Assembly: GCF_020510525.1 (NCBI RefSeq)
Contig: NZ_CP075188.1
Location: 2,914,001 to 2,978,000 of the forward strand
Direction: 5' to 3'
DNA length: 64,000 nt
Source of the DNA: Quatrionicoccus australiensis
Lineage (GTDB): Bacteria > Pseudomonadota > Gammaproteobacteria > Burkholderiales > Rhodocyclaceae
Of this stretch, positions 1-8,209 are shown piece after piece. The position numbers and the translations under genes are program-made. How positions within the stretch are numbered: the stretch's first letter is position 1; each line of letters begins with the position of its first letter. The notes beneath the pieces were generated by a model. That model was not told where the DNA came from. It was given only the letters and a program-made list of their open reading frames with translations, and ran no database searches.

Positions 1-96
1 GCGTCTTGCGGTTTAAAGCAACCTACATTCCTGCAAAAAGAAAGAAGGAATAGTGCCAATCCAGCTAACAACCTCTTCCTCTTATCTCTTACTCCA

Positions 97-1473
97 TCAC
101 TCCCTGACCAGCATCTCACGGCTGATATCAGCAAGATCGACTTCACTCAAGGTACCCACCGCCTGCTTCAGCTTCAGGCGATTGAGAAAGTAGTCATAAC
201 GGGCCTTGGCGGCATCACGCTTGGCGGCGAATAACTCGCGTTCGGCGTCCAATACCTGCAAGGTGGTATTAATACCCGCCGCGTAGCCTTCGACACGAAG
301 CCGGCTAGCACTCTCAGCCGAGACGACGCCTTCATCGAACGCCTTAATGCGCGCGACTCCATTCTTTACTGTTAGGAAGGCAGCTCGCGCCTGACGCTCT
401 GCTTGGCGCCGCTGACGCTCCATATCTTCCATAGACTGAAGGTAACGTTCGGTGGCTTCTCGCGCCAGCGAGACAGTCGCACCGCCAGAGAAGATCGGCA
501 CCATCAGCCGCAGCATCACTGCCTCAGTCGACACTTTGCTGCCGCCACCGAACAAACTGCCGCCAGTATCGTTGCGATTGTCGGTGGCTACCAAATCTAA
601 GACAGGGGCGTGCTCCGCCTGCTGGCGTCGCATCTCTTGCCGCGCAACCGCAACCGCGTGGCGCCGCGCCTCGGTAAGCAGGTTCTGGCTCTCAGCAGCG
701 CTGACCCAGTGATCGACATCGGCAGGCTGCGGTGACAGGGGTACCCAGTTGGCACGCAGTGGCACTAGAGCACCGGGCATTTCGGCCGTGATTTCGCGCA
801 ACGCCTGCCTCCGGTCTTCAAGCTCGTCACGAGCAGCGAGAACGTCGGCATCCTTAATAGCAAAACGCGCCCGCGCCTCATGCAGATCGACAACCGCAAC
901 CAGCTTGCTGCGGTAACGCGCCTCGACCAGATCAAGTTGGCGCTTGATGGCATCCCGCTCGGCAGTAGCGAGAGCCAGCGCATCGCCGGCAGCCAAGCCT
1001 GCCAAATAAGCGGTGGCAGTGCGAACCATGGCATCCTGCTCGGCGGCAGCGTAGGTTGCCACCGCCTGCTTGACTTTGTCCTCGGCCTGGCCATAACCGA
1101 TCCACGAAGACAGCTTAAATATCGGCTGCGTCAGCGTCAGCGTCTGATTGATGCCGGTATAGTTCGCCACCCCTTGCGCATAGACCGGATTGTTACTTCG
1201 TAGAACGGACTGCCTAGTGTATGTTTTGTCATACTCGTAACTTAGTTTGGGCAACAGGGCTGCCAAGGCTTGAGGCTTTGCCTCTAGCAACGCCGCCATT
1301 TCGTGGCGCGCAGCCTTTATCACGGGATCGGCGTCCCTCGCTTTTGCATAAATCGAAACAAGATCGTCGGCTTGAGCCACGCAGCCCACTGTCGCGAGCA
1401 TCAGCAGCAATACCCAGTTGCGGCGCCGCAGCGGCTTCACATAACACGACACCACATTCACTCCATCAAACAT
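97..1473 (-). CDS. TolC-family outer membrane efflux/secretion channel
   Basis: 458 aa, the usual length for TolC-type outer membrane channels. The N-terminus has a basic stretch and a hydrophobic segment ending in VAQA before DDLV, a signal peptide cleaved near residue 36. The rest is long Ala/Gln/Arg-rich helices in two repeated halves, as expected for the periplasmic alpha-barrel of the OEP family. The start ATG lies inside the last codons of the upstream sapC gene (ATGTTTGA, 8-nt overlap), so the two are translationally coupled. TolC proteins serve type I secretion and RND/MFS pumps. With sapC beside it, type I secretion is the likelier role, but no ABC or membrane-fusion partner is in the window; they may lie left of position 1. 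Confidence 0.88.
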   Translation of the reverse strand: MFDGVNVVSCYVKPLRRRNWVLLLMLATVGCVAQADDLVSIYAKARDADPVIKAARHEMAALLEAKPQALAALLPKLSYEYDKTYTRQSVLRSNNPVYAQGVANYTGINQTLTLTQPIFKLSSWIGYGQAEDKVKQAVATYAAAEQDAMVRTATAYLAGLAAGDALALATAERDAIKRQLDLVEARYRSKLVAVVDLHEARARFAIKDADVLAARDELEDRRQALREITAEMPGALVPLRANWVPLSPQPADVDHWVSAAESQNLLTEARRHAVAVARQEMRRQQAEHAPVLDLVATDNRNDTGGSLFGGGSKVSTEAVMLRLMVPIFSGGATVSLAREATERYLQSMEDMERQRRQAERQARAAFLTVKNGVARIKAFDEGVVSAESASRLRVEGYAAGINTTLQVLDAERELFAAKRDAAKARYDYFLNRLKLKQAVGTLSEVDLADISREMLVRE

Positions 1474-2302
1474 GGCTTATGCCTTTCTTGCCAGACTTGC
1501 CTGCACTCTCCGTAGCCTCAGTTTCGGCACTCTCCCCCGTGACATTGGGTTCCACGACTTCGACAGGAGGAGCCTCCGCCAGCGCAGTGATTTTATCCAG
1601 CCGCTCGGCTAGCGCCCCTACATTACTCAAGGACATCAAGTGGGCATAGATCCACGCTAACTGACCACTACGCGCCAGCGTCAGTAACGCCGCATCATCA
1701 AGAGCCTGCAACCTCGCTTCATCAACGACGCGAAAACCTTGCAGAACTCGCGGAGTCTGCCCAGGCCGTGAAACCTCCAGCCGACGCGGCACCAGCAGAT
1801 CCAGTTCATTCAAACGCTCAACGAAACGAGTTGTGCGCTCAACCTCTCCTTGGAACTGGCTCAAAAACTCGAGAGCCAGTTTTAATAGAGGAGTATGGCT
1901 ACCATCATCGTTGAAGAGGCGCTCGCCGTCCTCGCTGTTGATCCCCTCGTAACCCTCGTCGATATAGACGTCGAAATCCTTGCTATCAGGACGCTCACCG
2001 AGAACAAAAGGATAGCGACGGATAAAGGCGGGAACATAACGGCCTTGCCAAGAACCATCATCGCCAACCAATAGATTTTCCTGATTGCGCACACCAGTAA
2101 GCATGGCCGGATAGGGCTTCTCGTCGTCGGTGAAGACAATGGGCCACTCTCGCGCCACATCAAAAAACTCCACGGCGGCCAGCGGCACAGAGTTGGTAAC
2201 GGCTGCAAATCGATAGTCGCCATTGAGCGGGCGGACGCGCATACGTAGGCTAACCGCAGCATTGAGGGGGGCCGGAGCCTGATAGAACATTAGTGTGGTC
2301 AT
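1466..2302 (-). CDS. SapC family protein
   Basis: 278 aa. The sequence matches the SapC family known from Campylobacter S-layer loci and from many proteobacterial RTX/type I secretion loci. Features seen are the N-terminal strand-rich region, the segment GRYVPAFIRRYPFVLGE near residue 87, and the aromatic/acidic segment around YEGINSEDGERLFNDDG. The C-terminal 45 residues are Glu/Thr-rich and end in a short basic tail (GKSGKKG). There is no signal peptide, so it is probably cytoplasmic. The biochemical role of SapC is not established; its linkage to secreted surface proteins suggests help with their production or export. It heads a two-gene unit with the TolC-like channel. Confidence 0.8.
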   Translation of the reverse strand: MTTLMFYQAPAPLNAAVSLRMRVRPLNGDYRFAAVTNSVPLAAVEFFDVAREWPIVFTDDEKPYPAMLTGVRNQENLLVGDDGSWQGRYVPAFIRRYPFVLGERPDSKDFDVYIDEGYEGINSEDGERLFNDDGSHTPLLKLALEFLSQFQGEVERTTRFVERLNELDLLVPRRLEVSRPGQTPRVLQGFRVVDEARLQALDDAALLTLARSGQLAWIYAHLMSLSNVGALAERLDKITALAEAPPVEVVEPNVTGESAETEATESAGKSGKKGISHV

Positions 2303-2626
2303 GGCATGTCAGAAATGGAGTGATATGAAAATGTCTTACACAGTAAGTAACGGAGCAGGAACATTTAGCCAAGTCAGCAAATAAACAGCACAAAGACCAT
2401 GATTTCGTCATGGGCAAATAGATAGTACTCCAAAGTAAGTAATTCATATACCAGTTATCTGCCATAACCAAGGAGGACTGTGTCATTTTGGACACTATGA
2501 ACACCATTTATTAAAATAGAATAAGCGACAGGATGATGTGGAGACTTGGGGCTTGGCTATCCCCTCCCACCGAGACTGAGGATTGGAATGTCTGCAACTC
2601 ACCGTGCAGACTGAACACACCTGCAC
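2303..2626. other. Intergenic region upstream of sapC
   Basis: About 320 bp, AT-rich compared with the rest of the window. It should contain the minus-strand promoter of sapC-tolC, but I could not pick a convincing -35/-10 pair. A possible minus-strand reading frame at 2250-2507 has no recognisable domain, is Cys-rich, and overlaps the start of sapC, so I do not call it. Confidence 0.4.
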
Positions 2627-2879
2627 TTAAACCACGGGGCTCATCAGCCACTCCACGGCCTGATGAGCGCTGGCCCCTAGCAGCAAGTCTTCTACGACGT
2701 CTGCTTGGTCGTGCCGTCAGATTCCTTCTGGCGGATTTTTCGATGTTGTTCTTCCAATCATCCATTGCCGCCTTGTCGTCCAGCAAATGGGCAACTGTTT
2801 TTTCGGCAACTTCATGCTTATATTTTGCGGAAAAAACGGTGGAATTGGATGGTGTGCTTGACGTCTGTTGATTGTCCAT
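2627..2879 (-). pseudogene. Small hypothetical gene with a probable frameshift
   Basis: An ATG at 2879 follows a good ribosome binding site (GAGAGAG, 9 nt upstream). It opens a polar reading frame beginning MDNQQTSSTPSNSTVFSAKY and continuing through KHEVAEKTVAHLLDDKAAMDDWKNN. After about 55 codons the frame turns abruptly into poly-Arg (RPSRRRRRL), which looks out of frame. In another frame the same DNA reads DQADVVEDLLLGASAHQAVE and reaches a TAA at 2627, a normal-looking acidic amphipathic helix. I infer a one-base frameshift near 2710-2725, giving an original protein of about 84 aa. Without the shift the frame runs to 2511 (122 aa). I recognise no family. It could be a sequencing error. 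Confidence 0.4.
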
Positions 2880-3093
2880 TTTCTGCTCTCTCAAAGTGAT
2901 GTGTGCCAACGACGCGCCACAAAAAAACTGCTGGCTTGTTCCTGTTTTGGCTTTTATGTTTTCGGAAACTCTACCGTTCTCTCGACGCTGGAGACAATCC
3001 GTGGCTAGCCATTCATAAATTTGGGGCGGCAAGGTAGAGCCGAATTATGGCTTTCGATAAACTTCGCGGCATCCTGACTCTTCGCTCAGCACC
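2880..3093. other. Intergenic region before the CYTH-CHAD gene
   Basis: About 210 bp between the minus-strand small gene and the plus-strand CYTH-CHAD gene. It must hold divergent promoters. I see no clear terminator, repeat or RNA gene. Confidence 0.3.
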
Positions 3094-4656
3094 ATGGCCA
3101 CCGAAGTTGAACTGAAACTCTACTGCTCTCCCGAGGCTATTGCTCGCGTTGGGACTCACCCCCTCATCACCGCAGGTGTCGAAACAGGTCCTGCCAAACG
3201 TCTCGAGAACACCTACTACGACACGCCAGACTTGGCGCTGCATCAAGAACGCATTGCGCTCCGCCTTCGCACAACACCTACGGAGAAACTGCAAACAGTC
3301 AAATGCGCCGCCAAGTCAGTCGCAGGCCTATCTGCCCGCCCCGAGTGGGAAACCCCATATGCGGGCGCATTCGATTTCAGCGCAGTCGATGCCCGCAAGG
3401 TTCGGGCCTTCTTGGTGGAGCGGCAGTCAAGCCTGGTTCCCGTCTTCACTACATCGTTCGAGCGGCGAACCTGGCGTATCGATATTTCGAAAAAGATTGC
3501 CATCCTGGTCATGGTCGACACTGGGCAAATATCCTCGGGCGGCCGTTCCTTACCGATTTCAGAAGTGGAGCTCGAACTGGCGCAGGGAAACCCGGAAGAC
3601 CTGCTCGATTTTGCGACAGCCTTATCGACCCACCTCGCCCTGGTGCCAGATGATGTCAGTAAGGCCGAACGTGGTTATCAATTATTCCTGAACCAGGTTT
3701 CCGCCCCCCAAAAAGCCTCCCCCAGCCCGGTTGCTACCAAACAGAGCTCAGCGGAAGCATTCAAGCTCCTGGCCAGTCAGGGCATGCAAATGTGGCAAGC
3801 CAATCTGCTGGGCACACTGACCTCGCAAGACCATGAGTTTGTACATCAGTTTCGCGTGTCCCTGAGGCGCATCAATAGCCTCATGAAGGTCTTCAAGCCT
3901 GCCCTGCCAGGGCCTTATCAGGAGCAATGGACGAAACGTGTCAAAGCGCTGTCACAAATCACCGGGGATGTCCGTGACCTGGATGTGATGCGGATAGGTA
4001 TCGTAGAACCGATGCTGCAGAGCGCTGACCTGCAAATTTCCTTGCATGCCAAGGCTGCACTTGCCGCATTGGATGAGGCGAAGAAAGAAGCCGTCGAGCA
4101 GTTGGCGCAGCTCCAAAACGGCGGCCCCGTCCTCTTGTTTGCACGCGACTTGCAAGACCTGGACACGGATGATTTCCCGAAGAGCCTGCCTCGGTTTGCC
4201 GAAAAACAACTCGCAGGTTTGCACCGCAATGCCGTCAAACGGCTAAGCAAGACGCTCAAGACACCAACGCCGGAGCGAGCCCACAGATTCCGCATCGCCT
4301 TGAAGCATCTGCGCTACTCATGCGAGTTTTTTGCACCGCTGTTCGACAACGACGAGATGCTGGAGTACGCCAAAGCAATTGCCGGCTTGCAGGATGCATT
4401 CGGATTCATCAACGACTTCCACGTGGCGCTTTCCAAAATGCAGGACTGGGTAGCGCAAGCGGCAATCCCGAGAGAAACCCGCGACGCCATTGCGGTATGG
4501 CATACCCCTCAGGCGCAAGCGATATTGGCCGATGCACTGCATCTTGCCGAGTCGGTAATGAGCCGCTGTCAGCCTTGGTGTACCGAATGCGAGCGGCGGG
4601 GGCTGACCGAGATTCGGCGTCGCATGCAGCGTGACATCAAGCTGCAAGTCGAATAG
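3094..4656 (+). CDS. CYTH and CHAD domain protein (triphosphatase/polyphosphate-binding)
   Basis: 520 aa. The N-terminal CYTH domain (about 1-205) opens with the diagnostic ExExK signature, EVELK at residues 4-8, which binds the metal and triphosphate in the tunnel fold. The C-terminal CHAD domain (about 225-510) is helical with the conserved basic/His motifs HQFRVSLRRINS and HRFRIALKHLRYS. CYTH-CHAD proteins of the YgiF type hydrolyse inorganic triphosphate, and isolated CHAD domains bind polyphosphate granules. The stop codon abuts the ATG of the next gene, a diguanylate cyclase, so the two are probably co-transcribed. Lower GC than the core genes. Confidence 0.9.
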   Translation: MATEVELKLYCSPEAIARVGTHPLITAGVETGPAKRLENTYYDTPDLALHQERIALRLRTTPTEKLQTVKCAAKSVAGLSARPEWETPYAGAFDFSAVDARKVRAFLVERQSSLVPVFTTSFERRTWRIDISKKIAILVMVDTGQISSGGRSLPISEVELELAQGNPEDLLDFATALSTHLALVPDDVSKAERGYQLFLNQVSAPQKASPSPVATKQSSAEAFKLLASQGMQMWQANLLGTLTSQDHEFVHQFRVSLRRINSLMKVFKPALPGPYQEQWTKRVKALSQITGDVRDLDVMRIGIVEPMLQSADLQISLHAKAALAALDEAKKEAVEQLAQLQNGGPVLLFARDLQDLDTDDFPKSLPRFAEKQLAGLHRNAVKRLSKTLKTPTPERAHRFRIALKHLRYSCEFFAPLFDNDEMLEYAKAIAGLQDAFGFINDFHVALSKMQDWVAQAAIPRETRDAIAVWHTPQAQAILADALHLAESVMSRCQPWCTECERRGLTEIRRRMQRDIKLQVE

Positions 4657-5898
4657 ATGATTGAGTCGTCCACCATGCTGTACTCCCAATATCGCGTGCT
4701 GGATTTGCTGACTGCACCCGTGTGGGTTGTAGTGTGCAGTGAGAATGAAGTTGTTTTCGCAAACAAGTCTGCGGAACGGCTTTCCGCCACGTTGGACCTG
4801 CACGAGTTACGCCACGGCAGTCATTCGGCACATGCCGAAGAACAACTTGCCGCCTATCTGCCGGCACTGCGTGCCCGTGAGCCCATCATCGAAATCTGGA
4901 CGTTGCATCGGAATGGAGAGGCCGTTCCGCTGAGCTGCCAATTGTCATTGCTTGACCAGACCCCGCAAAAGGAGCGAATCCTCGTTGAAGGGATATTGGC
5001 CAGTCTGCCGTCGGTTCCTGTTTCCCCGCTTGACGGGCTTGCCGAGCACGGTCTCCATGACCAGCTATTTCATTCGAATGGCGCGCCCATGCTTATTATC
5101 GACCCAGCGGAGGATGGCCTCATCGTCGATGCCAACCTGGCGGCATGCCGATTTTACGGCTACTCCCGGGAAGGCTTCCGCCAAAAACACACCTGGGAAA
5201 TCAACGCGCTCGGTCGCCAGGTGATGCCCATCATGAGCGAGGTGGCCAAATTGCCTGGTGGCCACCGCCCGCTTAATTTCGTTCATCGCCTTGCGGATGG
5301 CAGCCTACGCGATGTGCAGACCTATGCCAGCCCTTTGGGAATCGACGGCAAGCGGCTCATGCTGTGCGTTGTTCATGATGTCACGGAGCAGAAACGTCTC
5401 AAGAATGAACTCGAATACGCGGCATCCCGCGACCCGTTGACCGGCCTGTGGAATCGACGCCACTTTCTCGACTTGCTGGACAAGGCCCGGCAGCAGAAGC
5501 GTCGCAATGAGGTGGACTACAGCCTCTTGATTCTGGATGCCGACTTTTTCAAGAATATCAATGACCAGTTTGGCCACGACAAGGGCGATGAGGTGCTCGC
5601 CTTGTTGGCAAGAACCTTTGAGAACCGGGTTCGTGAGACTGACTCAGTGTGTCGTTGGGGTGGAGAGGAGTTCATCATCCTCCTGCCGCAAACTGACATT
5701 GGCAATGCGGCTCATCTCGCAGAATGCTTAAGGGTATCTGTCACCGAAATGCATATTCCAATGTTACCCCGCATTACGGTGAGTATCGGTGTCGCCCAGC
5801 ATCAGCACGAAGAAACGACAGAAAGTCTGCTCAAGCGTGCGGATGCTGCGCTTTATCAGGCCAAAGCATCGGGGCGAAACAGAGTCGTCGTCTGCTGA
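4657..5898 (+). CDS. PAS-GGDEF diguanylate cyclase
   Basis: 413 aa, cytoplasmic, with no membrane segment. Residues about 1-120 form a divergent PAS-like region (VVCSENEVVFANKSAERLSA). A second PAS domain spans about 135-245 (MLIIDPAEDGLIVDANLAAC). The GGDEF domain spans about 258-412 with active-site RWGGEEF and an intact RxxD inhibitory site (RETD) five residues upstream. It should make cyclic di-GMP from two GTP and be product-inhibited. The start codon directly follows the CYTH-CHAD stop, suggesting an operon. What the PAS domains sense cannot be told; no haem or flavin ligand signature was recognised. Confidence 0.92.
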   Translation: MIESSTMLYSQYRVLDLLTAPVWVVVCSENEVVFANKSAERLSATLDLHELRHGSHSAHAEEQLAAYLPALRAREPIIEIWTLHRNGEAVPLSCQLSLLDQTPQKERILVEGILASLPSVPVSPLDGLAEHGLHDQLFHSNGAPMLIIDPAEDGLIVDANLAACRFYGYSREGFRQKHTWEINALGRQVMPIMSEVAKLPGGHRPLNFVHRLADGSLRDVQTYASPLGIDGKRLMLCVVHDVTEQKRLKNELEYAASRDPLTGLWNRRHFLDLLDKARQQKRRNEVDYSLLILDADFFKNINDQFGHDKGDEVLALLARTFENRVRETDSVCRWGGEEFIILLPQTDIGNAAHLAECLRVSVTEMHIPMLPRITVSIGVAQHQHEETTESLLKRADAALYQAKASGRNRVVVC

Positions 5899-5961
5899 GG
5901 CAACATCGGCAATCGATGGGGCGGCTTCTTTGCATGAAGTCGCCCCGTTGAATCGTTGGGC

Positions 5962-6516
5962 TTATTTCTTCGGGCGCCCCGTCTTGATGCGTTCAACCAG
6001 GCCAATCGCCTTGATGAGTTCAGCATCGTCAAGTTTGGCCAGCGCCACCACGGCTGCGCGCAAAATTTCGCCCTTCTTCACCTCGACGCCAGCAATCAGG
6101 GCACGTTGCTTGATGCTTGCAAACAGAGCGTAGTCGGTCTCCGGAATGGTGAAGCTGTCGCGAACCAGTTTCGGCTTCTTCACCTTGGGTGCTTTTTCGG
6201 CCTTCGGTGTTTCGGCAACTTTTTCCTTGGCAGCTGCGGGAGCCTTCTTCGCAGGCTTGGCCTGCGTCTTCGGTGCCGGAGCGGGAACCGGCTTCTCAGC
6301 CACTTCCTTCTTGGCTGGCTTGGCGGCAACTACCTTCTTTTCGACTTTAGGCTTGGCAGCAATTTTTTTGACGGCAGCGGCCGTGGCAACTTGCTCCACA
6401 GGCTCAGGTGCGGCAGCCTGGGCGGTCACCGGCTTACTCGTTTCAACGACCGGGGCAGCGACTTCGGGGGCTTTGACTTCATCATTCGCGGGTTGGACTG
6501 CGGCTTCCTTGCTCAT
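5962..6516 (-). CDS. Histone H1-like Ala/Lys/Pro-rich protein with a conserved C-terminal domain
   Basis: 184 aa. Residues about 1-112 are low-complexity Ala/Lys/Pro/Val with repeated AKPxxK-type units, like the tails of histone H1, PhaF/PhaM-type granule proteins and AlgP; such tails are disordered and bind DNA or polyanions. Residues about 115-184 (from KLVRDSFTIPETDYALFASI) form a compact, charged, predicted-helical domain ending GRPKK. It is divergent from the ParA gene at 6594 across 77 bp, with a palindromic element between them. I infer that it could be the cargo or nucleoid adaptor for that ParA. The function is otherwise unknown. Confidence 0.7.
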   Translation of the reverse strand: MSKEAAVQPANDEVKAPEVAAPVVETSKPVTAQAAAPEPVEQVATAAAVKKIAAKPKVEKKVVAAKPAKKEVAEKPVPAPAPKTQAKPAKKAPAAAKEKVAETPKAEKAPKVKKPKLVRDSFTIPETDYALFASIKQRALIAGVEVKKGEILRAAVVALAKLDDAELIKAIGLVERIKTGRPKK

Positions 6517-6552
6517 TTTGCTCTCCTAAACTGGCATCAAAGGTATAAACTA

Positions 6553-6567
6553 TATAAACACTTTATA
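6553..6567. promoter_or_regulatory. Candidate operator, TATAAA-N3-TTTATA dyad
   Basis: A perfect inverted repeat with 6-bp arms and a 3-bp centre (TATAAACACTTTATA) in the 77-bp divergent region between the histone-like gene and parA. A near copy (TGTAAACGATTTATA) lies at 8163-8177. It could also overlap a -10 element, since the region is very AT-rich. Function inferred only. Confidence 0.4.
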
Positions 6568-6593
6568 CACTAAGCGGAAGCAAAGCAATTCAG

Positions 6594-7220
6594 ATGCGCA
6601 AAATCATGGTGGCCAACCCCAAAGGTGGGTGTGGCAAATCAACCCTGTCAGTTCATATCGCGAGCTGGTTTGCCCGGAACGATGAGATTGTCTATTTGGG
6701 AGACCTTGACCGACAGCAATCAAGCCGGCATTGGCTGGAGGCCCGCCCCAGTCAACTCGCGCCCATTCGACACTGGGAAATTTCCGACGATGACTTCCAG
6801 TTGCCACCCAAAAACTGTAATTTCGCCATTCTCGACACCCCGGCAGGGTTACACGGAAAGCGCCTGAAAGAGGCGCTCAACGCTGTAGACAAGGTGGTCG
6901 TGCCGGTTTCCTCGTCCCGTTTCGATATGCTGGCCACCCGCGAGTTCTTTGAAGAGCTTGCCGCAACCAAAGCAGTACGCAAGGAGCGGGTGGATATTGG
7001 TGTCGTCGGGATGCGTGTCGATGTCCGTACCCATGCCTACGCCCAATTGCTCGAGTTCCTTCAAGAGTTTGACCTGCCCGTCGTGACATGCATCGCGCAG
7101 TCGCAACGTTACTTGCAGGCAGCCGATACTGGCCTCACGCTTTTCGACAACGACGCGAACTCGGTGGCTGTGAACACCCAGTGGCGTCCGTTATTGAATT
7201 GGCTGGTAAGTCGCCACTGA
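6594..7220 (+). CDS. ParA-family P-loop ATPase (orphan)
   Basis: 208 aa. It has the deviant Walker A box PKGGCGKST (residues 9-17, signature Lys10 and catalytic Lys15), a Walker A' region LGDLDRQQ (Arg where DxDPQ is usual), and a Walker B-like FAILDTPAG. It lacks the N-terminal HTH of plasmid Type Ia ParA and matches the short orphan Type Ib/MipZ-McdA class, which positions cargo on the nucleoid. No parB follows. The divergent histone-like gene and the upstream CHAD protein make the cargo question interesting. The C-terminus (QWRPLLNWLVSRH) is short. Confidence 0.85.
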   Translation: MRKIMVANPKGGCGKSTLSVHIASWFARNDEIVYLGDLDRQQSSRHWLEARPSQLAPIRHWEISDDDFQLPPKNCNFAILDTPAGLHGKRLKEALNAVDKVVVPVSSSRFDMLATREFFEELAATKAVRKERVDIGVVGMRVDVRTHAYAQLLEFLQEFDLPVVTCIAQSQRYLQAADTGLTLFDNDANSVAVNTQWRPLLNWLVSRH

Positions 7221-7271
7221 CTGTTCGGTTCGCTTTCGTTTTCTCAAAAAACAACCAGGAGACAAACTGTC

Positions 7272-7643
7272 ATGATTCCCATCGAAATCTTCTCTCACAA
7301 CACGGCAAAAATTTCGATTCAAGCAGGTCAAGCCCTTTTCAGAGAGGGCGACGAGGGTAACCAGATGTTCATCCTCGAAACCGGCACCGCTGAAGTGCTT
7401 ATTCATAACCGAGTCGTCGAAATGCTGGAGCACGGAAGCATCGTCGGAGAGGTGGGCCTGGTCTCGCCGGGGCCGCATTCGGCCAGCGTGATTGCCAAGA
7501 CCGATTGCGAGTTTGTCGCTGTCGACGAGAAGCGTTTTCAGTTTCTGGTGCAACAAACGCCGTATTTCGCCATCCAGGTCATGCGACTGATGGCGGAAAG
7601 ACTGCGGGCAACCAACAAACTGTTGGTGGCTGCCGCAACCTAG
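7272..7643 (+). CDS. Single-domain cyclic nucleotide-binding fold protein
   Basis: 123 aa forming one CRP-like beta-barrel without a DNA-binding domain. Conserved glycines and the phosphate-binding-cassette outline are present (GEVGLVSPGPHSASVIA, about residues 58-74). The Arg that normally contacts the cyclic phosphate is replaced (PHSAS where PRSA or PRAA is usual), so cAMP binding is doubtful; it may act as a protein-interaction or structural module. It starts 51 nt after parA on the same strand and is preceded by an AGGAG-like site, so co-transcription is plausible. Confidence 0.8.
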   Translation: MIPIEIFSHNTAKISIQAGQALFREGDEGNQMFILETGTAEVLIHNRVVEMLEHGSIVGEVGLVSPGPHSASVIAKTDCEFVAVDEKRFQFLVQQTPYFAIQVMRLMAERLRATNKLLVAAAT

Positions 7644-7685
7644 TTTCTGCTCTTCTCCGGAGAGGCGGGAAGATTACACCGCCAC

Positions 7686-8135
7686 TCAGTGGCTGGCCGC
7701 CTTCTCCAGCACCCCCTTCTTGATGGCAATCGAGGTGGGGCCGTTAAACCGGGACGGTAGCTGCTTGGCCGTAAACCAACGGAAATCACTATGTTCGCGG
7801 TTAAGGCGTGGAGAAAACTCCCGGTCGGCTTTAATCACGAAGTAATGCATATCTCGCTCATCCTGTCCTGAGCGGAACCTTCGGGTGAGCGTATGCAGTT
7901 TTGCCAGACGATGCGGCTTGATGCTCAAGCCAGCCTCTTCACCCAATTCGCGGGCTAGTGCTTCACGGGGGCGCTCACCGTTATCGATACGACCGCCAAA
8001 CAGGTTCCATGCTCCACTGTTATTGACCTTGGAAGAGCGTTTTCCCATCAGGAATTTTCTGGTGGCCGCACAGTAAATGACGGCCCAAGCACCTGGTTGG
8101 CTGTATCCCTTGTCCATGTCTGATTTTGGCGGCAA
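7686..8135 (-). CDS. NUDIX hydrolase
   Basis: 149 aa. The Nudix box is complete: it starts at GGRIDNG and carries EALARELGEEAGL, fitting G-x5-E-x7-R-E-U-x-E-E-x-G-U. NUDIX enzymes cleave nucleoside diphosphates linked to another moiety using a Mg-bound Glu cluster; substrate cannot be told from the sequence. It is convergent with the cyclic-nucleotide-fold gene (43 bp apart). Its upstream region at 8136-8209 contains the second copy of the TNTAAA-N3-TTTATA dyad. Confidence 0.88.
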   Translation of the reverse strand: MPPKSDMDKGYSQPGAWAVIYCAATRKFLMGKRSSKVNNSGAWNLFGGRIDNGERPREALARELGEEAGLSIKPHRLAKLHTLTRRFRSGQDERDMHYFVIKADREFSPRLNREHSDFRWFTAKQLPSRFNGPTSIAIKKGVLEKAASH

Positions 8136-8162
8136 CGGTTATCAATGAGTCGTTATGAATAA

Positions 8163-8177
8163 TGTAAACGATTTATA
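8163..8177. promoter_or_regulatory. Second TNTAAA-N3-TTTATA candidate operator
   Basis: TGTAAACGATTTATA, with one mismatch between its arms. It matches the dyad at 6553-6567 in 12 of 15 positions, and both are followed by C. It lies between the NUDIX gene (minus strand) and the broken HTH gene (plus strand), suggesting that one local regulator may control both sites. Confidence 0.35.
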
Positions 8178-8209
8178 CCGTTCCATTATTTCTGTTCGAT
8201 GACAGATTT

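Noticed and set aside
2250..2507. 85-codon minus-strand frame upstream of sapC
   Set aside because: Cys-rich, no domain, overlaps the sapC start and lacks a convincing ribosome binding site.
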